Assembly (NCBI GenBank): GCA_021793635.1
Contig: JAJYSI010000212.1
Location: forward strand, 1 to 6,342
Direction: 5' to 3'
From: Bacteroidota bacterium
GTDB taxonomy: Bacteria > Bacteroidota > Ignavibacteria > Ignavibacteriales > Ignavibacteriaceae
Length of the DNA stretch: 6,342 nt
The notes under the pieces are model-generated. The model was given only the letters and a program-made list of their open reading frames with translations, had not been told where the DNA came from and did no database searches. Below are positions 1 through 6,308 of this stretch, in pieces. Made by a program: the position numbers and the translations under genes. Numbering within the stretch: the stretch's first letter is position 1; every line of letters begins with the position of its first letter.

Positions 1-1092
1 GTCTTCAACAGCATAAAAACCGCCTATTGTAAATCCGCATGTCTTAATGATTTTTTGTAATGCCGCTTCTGATATTTCTTTTAACGTAGGATTTTGATTT
101 ATCAACGTTATGAATTCCGAGTACTCATTTTTTACTTTTTCATTCTTTTGAAGCTGCTCAATCATCGTATTGAATGCCGTGCCAAGCTTGCCCAGTTCAT
201 CTTTCGATTGAACAACAATTTTATTCTGAAAATTTCCTTCCTTAGTTACTTCAGTAGCTTTGCTTAGCTGTGTAATCTGTTTCCGCATTTTATCGGTAAA
301 AAGTAAAGTTAAAATTAACGATAGTAATATTCCTGTTGACCCAATAATTATCAAAAAAGATCTTATATTGGAACGGAGGTCTGCCGCTTCACTAAGCGTA
401 TTAAAAATTAAAAACTGAAAACCATTGTTAAGCTTAAAATCGAGATCCGGCTTATAAATTATCGCAAGAATATCCGAAGACCCGCTGCCGTTTGAATAAA
501 CATCAAAATTATTTTTCCCTGCAAGGGTTTTAGATGCATTTGCCAACATATAAGAATATTTTTGATTTAGCGATTCATTTGACACTTCGGCAGTGTTTCC
601 GTTCAAGACTAAAGCAACTTCGGCATTTATTTTCTTAGCAATGTTATTAAGAAAATCGCTCGATATTATCTTCCCGTAATAATAAATTATTCCGTTATTT
701 GCCTTGTATTTTCTAACTAAGGTGAAAGGATTTTTTGTGAGAAAATCATTAAGCGAAAAATTATTCGCGGGTACTTCAACTCCGTCATTTAATATTTTTA
801 CTATAGCCAGATCCGGAGATTCACCGCTTGATTCAAGAATAAAGTCGACATTTTTTGAATTATTATAAGTGTTGTTGAAGTTATTATTTACCAGATAAAG
901 GAAATCGTCGTCAATATCCTGGATTTGTGTACGGTATGCGTATATAAAATCGTTTGCGGAATTCAGAAGATATTTTGACTGTTGCGAAGATAGAACATTG
1001 TATACAATTGAATAAAACGCAAGAGCAGAACTTCCGAGGATAACCGCAACTATTGCGAAATTAATTATTAGGAGCCGGTAACTTATTTTCAT
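1..1092 (-). CDS. Membrane sensor, TM-sensor-TM-HAMP-GAF, probable histidine kinase (3' truncated)
   Basis: An open frame of 364 codons from the ATG at 1092 to the window edge, without a stop. It starts MKISYRLLIINFAIVAVILG, an N-terminal membrane helix (about 6-28). An extracytoplasmic domain of roughly 210 residues follows (about 30-243), with the Cache-like segment FLNNIAKKINAEVALVLNG (147-165). The second membrane helix is SFLIIIGSTGILLSLILTLL (245-264). A HAMP domain spans about 265-318, with the signature KDELGKLGTAFNTM (297-310). A GAF-like domain begins around 335 (LKEISEAALQKIIKTCGF, then GGFYAVED) and is cut by the edge. No kinase residues are in view. A histidine kinase is inferred from the adjacent receiver gene; a guanylate cyclase, phosphatase or chemoreceptor-like output cannot be excluded. 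The start lies two bases after the receiver stop with no clear ribosome site, so it is probably the last or a late gene of the same transcript. Confidence 0.88.
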   Translation of the reverse strand, partial: MKISYRLLIINFAIVAVILGSSALAFYSIVYNVLSSQQSKYLLNSANDFIYAYRTQIQDIDDDFLYLVNNNFNNTYNNSKNVDFILESSGESPDLAIVKILNDGVEVPANNFSLNDFLTKNPFTLVRKYKANNGIIYYYGKIISSDFLNNIAKKINAEVALVLNGNTAEVSNESLNQKYSYMLANASKTLAGKNNFDVYSNGSGSSDILAIIYKPDLDFKLNNGFQFLIFNTLSEAADLRSNIRSFLIIIGSTGILLSLILTLLFTDKMRKQITQLSKATEVTKEGNFQNKIVVQSKDELGKLGTAFNTMIEQLQKNEKVKNEYSEFITLINQNPTLKEISEAALQKIIKTCGFTIGGFYAVED

Positions 1093-1094
1093 GG

Positions 1095-1460
1095 TTAGCT
1101 ATCACGCTGCAAAACTTTTCTTATTGTAATTAAAAGCTCGTCAAAATCATACGGTTTGCTTATAAAATCGCTTGCGCCCATTTTGGCAGAATTTATCGCG
1201 CTTTTTACATCCGCGTAAGCGGTTAAAACAATTACTTTTATTTTAATTTTTTTCTCTTGAAACTCGTTTAATACCTGAAAACCGTCCTTGCCCGGCATTT
1301 TTAGATCAAGCAAAATTAAGTCAGGCAATTTATTTTTTAGAAAATCAAATACGGCATCGCCGTTATTAACAAAAGCGGCTTCGTAACCTACTTCTGTTAG
1401 CTCGTCTGTAAGGACGGTGCAAAGGTTGACGTCATCATCAACTATTAAAATTGATTCCAT
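1095..1460 (-). CDS. Stand-alone CheY-like response regulator receiver
   Basis: A single receiver domain of 121 residues with no output domain. It holds the acidic cluster D8-D10, the phospho-acceptor D52 (in LILLDLKMPGKDG, 48-60), the switch Thr T80 (VIVLTAY), an aromatic F99 in the DFISKP motif and the conserved K102. All residues needed for phosphorylation are therefore present. The protein ends about 15 residues after the KP motif, so it cannot bind DNA by itself. It should act as a CheY- or Spo0F-like shuttle that contacts a protein partner or passes phosphate on. The sequence around LTAYADVKSAINSAK resembles NtrC-family receivers. Its ATG directly abuts the secretin TAA, with no Shine-Dalgarno visible, and the sensor gene starts two bases after its stop. 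The downstream sensor is its likely partner, and a pilus function is the likely target; both are inferred from position. Confidence 0.93.
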   Translation of the reverse strand: MESILIVDDDVNLCTVLTDELTEVGYEAAFVNNGDAVFDFLKNKLPDLILLDLKMPGKDGFQVLNEFQEKKIKIKVIVLTAYADVKSAINSAKMGASDFISKPYDFDELLITIRKVLQRDS

Positions 1461-2744
1461 TTATTTTTTCACATCATTGCTTTGTGATCCGTTAAACTGA
1501 TAATGTTTAAGACTATTTCTTTCGTTTTGAAGTTCCATCCGGAGTTGATTTTCTTCAGGAGGTTCGGATAATCTTTCTTTAAGAGAAGGAACGAGATTAG
1601 CTCTGATTAAAATTACCAGTTCCTTTTTGCTTACTTGATTTTGATCGCTGCCGAAAATATATCTTAGACCGAAAAACCACCAGGGAAGATCTTTTAGAAA
1701 AGGAATACCGGTTCTAACTTTTGTAGTTTGGTCGATATACATTCCGCCTATTACTGTTTCCTCGCCGTTAAGCAGAACAACCCTTGTATCCGCAGATGTT
1801 TTATTAATTATCGTATTAGTAGGGTCGGGAACAAACGAGCTCCTTTCAACGTGAATCTTCAACAAAATGTATCGAATGCCGTCATCGGTGATTATATTAG
1901 GAGTAACAGTTACAATTGAGCCGACCGAATAAAAATTGTCAATTATATTGCCGGAAAAATCTCTTTGCTTAATCGAAATATCCTGACCGTCCTGCAGCCG
2001 TGCGTCGGTTCCGTTTAGGACCGTAATATTCGGACTTGAAATAATTTGCCCTACATTTTCATTTTCAAACAATTTAAATATTGCAGTGGCTTGACCGAAG
2101 AATCCGCCGATATTATAATTTGCTGTCCCGGTTATATTAAAATCAGGTGATTGTTGAACAGTGGTCGAACTTGTCGTTCCAGTGGGTGTTCCCCCGGTTG
2201 AAGGCAAACCGGATGTTTGCGCATTTTGCGGAACAAATCCGTTTAGGTTCCCATTTACACTCCCGTTAGCTCCGGATAATAAAGTTTGCCAATTAATTCC
2301 AAGTTGCCTTTCCTTATTTACATCTGCTTCAAAAAACACTGCGGAAATTTTAACTTCACGCGCATTTGCAGGGACATAATTTTCCTTGGTATGTACTTCA
2401 GATTCGGCGCCGCTTTTTTCAACAATTATAACATCCGGAGTTTCTTTGTAGATAAGCCCTACAGACCGCACTAAAATTACTAGCGCCTTAAAATAATTCA
2501 TGTTTTTAATTTCAAACCCTATTGCCGTATCAATATTCACGGTTGAAACTACTTTTCTGCCTGTTGTTTTCTCACTGATTTTACTAATTAATGCAATTGC
2601 TTGATTGAAAGGAATTGTCGGAGAAAGCGTTACAAGCTGGTCGGGATTTTGATAATTCTGAAGCGACTTTTCCAAATAAGTTTGGGAAAAAATTTGTACT
2701 GTAAAGAACAAAGAAATTAATACGGTTGAAATAAATGTTTTCAT
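1461..2744 (-). CDS. pilQ: Compact type IV pilus/type II-type outer-membrane secretin
   Basis: A secretin of 427 residues that should multimerise into the outer-membrane channel through which the pilus passes. A signal peptide occupies about 1-20 (two basic-hydrophobic stretches ending IFS before QT). One STN/N0-like periplasmic domain follows (about 40-110). The secretin core begins at REVKISAVFFEADV (129-142) with LGINW at 148-152. The core motifs are VGQIISSPNITVLNGTDARL (231-250), SIVTVTPNIITDDG (276-289), LLNGEETVIGGM (324-335), IPFLKDLPWW (347-356) and the closing KKELVILIRANLV (373-385). A Gly/Ser/Thr/Asn-rich loop spans about 155-200, and a charged tail of about 40 residues follows the core. 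PilQ and GspD are usually much longer, with several N domains and, in PilQ, AMIN domains; none of these is present here. The start overlaps the upstream stop by four bases (ATGA). The secretin identity is certain. PilQ rather than GspD is inferred from the neighbouring PilT-type ATPase and PilMNOP-like genes. Confidence 0.92.
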   Translation of the reverse strand: MKTFISTVLISLFFTVQIFSQTYLEKSLQNYQNPDQLVTLSPTIPFNQAIALISKISEKTTGRKVVSTVNIDTAIGFEIKNMNYFKALVILVRSVGLIYKETPDVIIVEKSGAESEVHTKENYVPANAREVKISAVFFEADVNKERQLGINWQTLLSGANGSVNGNLNGFVPQNAQTSGLPSTGGTPTGTTSSTTVQQSPDFNITGTANYNIGGFFGQATAIFKLFENENVGQIISSPNITVLNGTDARLQDGQDISIKQRDFSGNIIDNFYSVGSIVTVTPNIITDDGIRYILLKIHVERSSFVPDPTNTIINKTSADTRVVLLNGEETVIGGMYIDQTTKVRTGIPFLKDLPWWFFGLRYIFGSDQNQVSKKELVILIRANLVPSLKERLSEPPEENQLRMELQNERNSLKHYQFNGSQSNDVKK

Positions 2745-3646
2745 TTGAAATTCTCTTTACTTGTTTTACTTGTGCCTTCTTTTTCCAAAGTCAAATCAAC
2801 TTTTTCTATTATTCCACCCTTATTCAAAATAAAACTTACAATGTTATGGTCATAGTCAATTTTTGTAAGATAACCCAGATAAACCTGCTGACCTTCCCAG
2901 AGTAAAAATGTATTCCCTTTGCTATCGGCTATAAATGCCCCTTCGGGAACTAACGCCAGTAGCCTTGCACCGTGAACGTCTAAAAGATTATTAACATTCG
3001 GAGGAATTTCGTTTCTGATAAGAGGATAAAAAACATCGTAAACCGGACTGGCGCTCAAATCATTTTCAACATAATTTTCAGTCGAAAATCTGCTGTTATC
3101 CGAATAGTATACATCTGCAATTATTACAAAGTTTACCAAAAAATTCGGCATCCCTTGTTTATCCGAAGAAATATAATTGGTCAGGGTAATCGATCTGATT
3201 TTTTTTAATTCTTTACTTTGCTCTATCGCGTAGACAAGTTTGTATAAATCATCGTAATCTCCGCCGCCGGTTATTTTATATTCATAATAGAAGAAATTCT
3301 TATCCGGTTTTTGTTCCACAAACTCAACGTTGGTTTGTGTGTTCTCTGAAAATCCCGAACTTATATCATTCACAAATTTGAAAAAACTAATTGAGGAAAG
3401 CCTTTCGGGAATATTAAATTTTCTTGAAGCGAGAACCGAATCTAAAACAGCGGCTTTTTTTGAAAGCCCCTCATATTGCATGTTCAACTCGGCTGTGTTA
3501 TAGTGATTTGCTTTAAGTTTTTCAATTTGTGCTTTATCATTTTTAATCTTACTCATTTGATAGAGAAGAATATATCCGCCGCCGGTAACAAGAATGAAAG
3601 CCAAAAGACCAACAAGCGCCAAGGTGTTTTTTATTTTCCTATTCAT
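2741..3646 (-). CDS. PilO-like protein with C-terminal PilP-like domain
   Basis: A bitopic inner-membrane protein of 301 residues that probably links the inner-membrane PilN/PilO layer to the secretin. A short cytoplasmic start is followed by one TM helix (about 8-30) and a coiled coil (about 31-75). A PilO-type ferredoxin-like domain then spans about 85-182; YEYKITGGGDYDDLYKLVYA and the following KIRSITLTN match the 'vxGxYxxlxxFl' pattern of PilO. After a linker (about 183-220), residues 221-288 form a small beta-rich domain with ALVPEGAFIADSKGNTFLLW, EGQQVYLGYLTKID and a closing EKVDLTLEK. This resembles the PilP/GspC homology region (ALV..dG..y.v..Gd.iG...v..I), and YDVFYPL (203-209) resembles the DPFxPL segment preceding it. 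Separate PilP is a lipoprotein; here the PilO helix replaces the lipid anchor. A weak AAAGG ribosome site lies six bases before the ATG. PilO is well supported; PilP rests on pattern alone. Confidence 0.82.
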   Translation of the reverse strand: MNRKIKNTLALVGLLAFILVTGGGYILLYQMSKIKNDKAQIEKLKANHYNTAELNMQYEGLSKKAAVLDSVLASRKFNIPERLSSISFFKFVNDISSGFSENTQTNVEFVEQKPDKNFFYYEYKITGGGDYDDLYKLVYAIEQSKELKKIRSITLTNYISSDKQGMPNFLVNFVIIADVYYSDNSRFSTENYVENDLSASPVYDVFYPLIRNEIPPNVNNLLDVHGARLLALVPEGAFIADSKGNTFLLWEGQQVYLGYLTKIDYDHNIVSFILNKGGIIEKVDLTLEKEGTSKTSKENFK

Positions 3647-5187
3647 CGGGCGCCTTTGTAATAGCTTGGTAAATTGAAAGTAATGTTAAATTTATAAATA
3701 TTCTTATCGCGAAGAGCCTCGTAGCTAATGCTCTTTAACTGTGCTGATTTTATGGAAAAGGCAAATTCCGTCAAAACATTTTTAGATAAAGAATAACCTT
3801 CAAGAGCTACCGTCTCGCCGTCCGGTTTGGATAATTTTGTCAGCCAAATATTTTTCCTTGCCTCAAAAAATGAAGAAATTTTCTTCAATACATAAGACCA
3901 TGCGCCGGTGCCGACCGAGGCAGAGTCAAGTATTGCCTGTGTTTGTGAGAAACCGTTTATTTTTCCGTTAAGGTCGGAAATCTTATTTAGTATTTCCTGA
4001 TTTTGACGGAGCAAAAGTGTCTGCTGTTCAAGCTTGCTGTTTAGTTGGTTTAAATCATTTTTGTTTACTAATACTTTTACTGTTATCAGCAAAGCAGCCA
4101 GAAATAGAAGCGGAAACATTGCAAAACCATGCCAGCCGAATTGAAAAACTTTCTGCTCTTCTTTTACATACCTCGGCAGGAGATTTATGCCTTTGTGAAC
4201 TTTCTCTATATCATCAAAGTAATCAACCGCTGCCGCTATAGGAACACTGAAGGAGGATATTTTCTCTTTGGATGTTGAATCAAGCGAAGAAATATCTATA
4301 CCGGAAAAATCCAATTTAGAAACATTAGCCTCCGGGAATGTACCGTAAAATGATAAAATTAAATTTTCCGAATCATCTTCGCCGCAAACTACAATATTGT
4401 CAAGCGAACTTATTCCGCCGTTTTCCATTTCAAGAAGAATTTTTGAGAAGTATACATCATACGTATGAAGATTAATTGTACCTATGTCGAGCGCAGTACC
4501 AATATGTTTTAGCTTTCGGCCGTGCAGAAAGATTAATTTGCTATATTCTCTTCCGATATAAACTATGAGTGAATTATCATCCGGGAAAAATTTTTTCCTC
4601 TTCGCCGCATAATAAGCCAAAGAAATTTCCGCGCTTTTTACAGATGGAATTTTGTAATATCTCCGGTGATTATAATTTGCAAGCGAACTTATTAGCTTTA
4701 TACAGTTAACTTCGCCGGTTAGAAAAACCGAAAGAAGCGATTTATCTGAAAGCTCAATGTAATCCAGGCTTTCTTTATCAATCGAAACGTTTTTCGATTC
4801 ATGAATATCATTTATAATCTCTTGCGTAACCTTGGAAGCATTGCTGACTTTTGATCCTTCAAAAACATGATAAAAAATGGAAGGCTCTGTCAAAGTCGGA
4901 ACGAATAAGCTTTTCTTTAAATTGAATCCTTTCAGCGCTTCATTTATTAGACCTATACTGGAGATTGCAGCTTTTCTTTCTTCCGAAGAACTTTTACCCA
5001 GTGAGCCTTCAAATGACATTTCATCGCCGTCTATCTTAAGCCCGGAAATAGAGTCTTCCAAATCCAGCGCTGTTTGGATTACATCATAACTTCCGGCTTT
5101 AAGAAACTTTACTTTGTCATTTTCTTTTATGAAAACTGCAAGTTTTGTATCGTTGCCTTCGCAATATGTAAATATTATTGGATTCAT
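3643..5187 (-). CDS. PilM-PilN fusion, GspL-like pilus assembly protein
   Basis: An inner-membrane component of a type IV pilus (or related) alignment complex, 514 residues. Residues 1 to about 330 resemble the FtsA/actin-like PilM fold. The stretch around 205-236 (LIVYIGREYSKLIF, then GTALDIG) sits where PilM has its second phosphate-binding loop. Next comes GINLLPRY (333-340), which contains INLLP, the hallmark near the N-terminus of PilN and the peptide that PilM normally grips. A single membrane helix at about 354-374 and a coiled coil at about 376-412 follow. The C-terminal ferredoxin-like domain (about 425-510) includes WLTKLSKPDGETVALEGYSL, as in PilN. The order cytoplasmic domain, one TM, periplasmic domain is also that of GspL. 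The canonical nucleotide-binding aspartates of PilM are not evident, so ATP binding is doubtful. The ATG overlaps the ATPase stop by one base (TAATG), and its own stop overlaps the next gene by four (ATGA). The PilM assignment is weaker than the PilN one. Confidence 0.85.
   Translation of the reverse strand: MNPIIFTYCEGNDTKLAVFIKENDKVKFLKAGSYDVIQTALDLEDSISGLKIDGDEMSFEGSLGKSSSEERKAAISSIGLINEALKGFNLKKSLFVPTLTEPSIFYHVFEGSKVSNASKVTQEIINDIHESKNVSIDKESLDYIELSDKSLLSVFLTGEVNCIKLISSLANYNHRRYYKIPSVKSAEISLAYYAAKRKKFFPDDNSLIVYIGREYSKLIFLHGRKLKHIGTALDIGTINLHTYDVYFSKILLEMENGGISSLDNIVVCGEDDSENLILSFYGTFPEANVSKLDFSGIDISSLDSTSKEKISSFSVPIAAAVDYFDDIEKVHKGINLLPRYVKEEQKVFQFGWHGFAMFPLLFLAALLITVKVLVNKNDLNQLNSKLEQQTLLLRQNQEILNKISDLNGKINGFSQTQAILDSASVGTGAWSYVLKKISSFFEARKNIWLTKLSKPDGETVALEGYSLSKNVLTEFAFSIKSAQLKSISYEALRDKNIYKFNITFNLPSYYKGAR
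3653..3657 (-). promoter_or_regulatory. Weak Shine-Dalgarno before the PilO-PilP gene
   Basis: On the minus strand, AAAGG is followed by a six-base spacer and the ATG at 3646. It is the clearest ribosome-binding candidate in the window and lies inside the end of the upstream PilM-PilN gene. The secretin gene has a weaker AAAGAG (2753-2758), eight bases before its ATG. The other starts show no purine-rich site and may depend on coupling to translation of the preceding gene. Confidence 0.35.
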
Positions 5188-6308
5188 TAAAATGCCGATA
5201 AAATTTGCTGTATTACTGTTTTATTATTTGCATAAGCAATGGCGTTGTCCATAGAGATTTTTTTGCTTAGATACAATCTTTTTAAATCCTGCTCCATGGT
5301 AATCATTCCCGAAGAGGCGCCTTGATTGATCATCATGTATATTTCGCTTGTATTATTATTCTTTATAGCCGCTTTAACGCTTGGCGTAACTAGTAATACT
5401 TCTTTAGCCAGCGCTCTCTTTCCGTCTAAACTTGGCACTAATTTTTGCGAGATGATAGCTACTAGTACATCGGCTAATCTGTTTCTTATTCTCTCCTGTT
5501 CATTGGGATGAACTTCCGCTACTATTCTGTCAATCGATTCAACTGCGCTTGAAGTATGCAGAGTGGAAAATACTTTATGACCGGTATCTGTCACTTCCAT
5601 TGCGGCAATTATAGTATCCGGATCTCTCATTTCGCCGATTACAATTATATCGGGATCCTGCCTTAGCGCTTGTATAACCCCATCTTTAAAGGATAAAACA
5701 TCACGCCCAACTTCGCGGTGCCGTATAATTGAAGCATTAGATTTATGCACAAATTCAATCGGCGCGGCAATAATTACTATATGCGCAGGATCGATTTTAT
5801 TATGAGCGTCTATTATTGCGTCAAGTGTGCTTGATTTACCCGACCCTGTAATTCCTGTTATTAAAGTTAATCCGAATTTTATATAAGTGTGACTCAAAGT
5901 TTTTAATACATTCGGATGAAGTCCATAAGAATCAATCGATCTGACCGAGAGATTTATTACACGCATATTTAAAGCAAGAGTATCCAGGTCAAAATATGCA
6001 TCTGCCCGGAACCGGACGTAACTGTTTTTTCTCTCGTAGTGATAGGTGTAACTGAAGTCTAAATTTTTTGTGAGCAATAAATATTTTCTTTGATTGGTAT
6101 TCAACAAATTAATAATAATAATTGCCGACTCATCTTCAGTAAATTGCGGAAAATCTTTAATCCTTTCCTTCTTCCCGAATATTCTAAGCCAGATATATCC
6201 GCCGTTTCCATGCCCTCCAAGTTCAATATCCGAAGCATCTCTTTCAATCGTGCTTGTAAGAAATTTATTGAAGAGATTACGAAGAGCTGTCCTCTCATCG
6301 GAATTCAT
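5187..6308 (-). CDS. pilT: PilT-type secretion/retraction ATPase (5' end uncertain)
   Basis: A cytoplasmic hexameric ATPase of the PilT/PilB/GspE superfamily, expected to power type IV pilus retraction. The N-terminal PAS-like region carries RDASDIEL (residues 23-30), matching the GASDLHL signature of PilT. The Walker A motif GITGSGKS is at 152-159, Walker B DPDIIVIGEMRD at 218-229 and the His box TGHKVFSTLHT at 242-252. At 373 residues it is close to PilT size. It lacks the long N-terminal domain and the CxxC zinc site of PilB/GspE, so PilT or PilU is favoured. The Asp box reads AAPIEFVH (181-188) instead of EDPIEFVH: the first two acidic residues are lost, while the glutamate after PI, which I take to be the catalytic one, is kept. 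The stop overlaps the next start by one base. The ATG at 6308 has no clear Shine-Dalgarno, and the frame continues without a stop to the window edge, so the real start may lie upstream. The family is certain; the retraction role is inferred. Confidence 0.93.
   Translation of the reverse strand: MNSDERTALRNLFNKFLTSTIERDASDIELGGHGNGGYIWLRIFGKKERIKDFPQFTEDESAIIIINLLNTNQRKYLLLTKNLDFSYTYHYERKNSYVRFRADAYFDLDTLALNMRVINLSVRSIDSYGLHPNVLKTLSHTYIKFGLTLITGITGSGKSSTLDAIIDAHNKIDPAHIVIIAAPIEFVHKSNASIIRHREVGRDVLSFKDGVIQALRQDPDIIVIGEMRDPDTIIAAMEVTDTGHKVFSTLHTSSAVESIDRIVAEVHPNEQERIRNRLADVLVAIISQKLVPSLDGKRALAKEVLLVTPSVKAAIKNNNTSEIYMMINQGASSGMITMEQDLKRLYLSKKISMDNAIAYANNKTVIQQILSAF

Noticed and set aside
1728..2474. 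Plus-strand open frames at 1728-1919, 2161-2379 and 2286-2474
   Set aside because: All lie antisense inside the secretin gene, whose protein has full family motifs. They are short, overlap one another and show no recognisable domain or ribosome site.
3627..3640. T-rich tracts such as this one as possible terminators
   Set aside because: They are inside coding sequence (here the start of the PilO-PilP gene), lack an adjacent GC-rich hairpin on the transcribed strand, and reflect Lys/Asn codons in AT-rich DNA.
3476..5089. Plus-strand open frames at 3476-3661, 4017-4241 and 4877-5089
   Set aside because: They are antisense to the PilO-PilP and PilM-PilN genes. Their Leu/Phe/Ser-rich composition is what the complement of these AT-rich genes gives; no family features are seen.
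1461..6308. Reading the locus as a type II secretion system (GspE, GspL, GspM, GspD)
   Set aside because: The fusion layout resembles GspL/GspM. However, the ATPase is PilT-like with no GspE N-terminal or zinc domain, the INLLP motif is PilN-like, and the secretin lacks the GspD N0-N3 set. A pilus system fits better, though a hybrid secretion role is not fully excluded.
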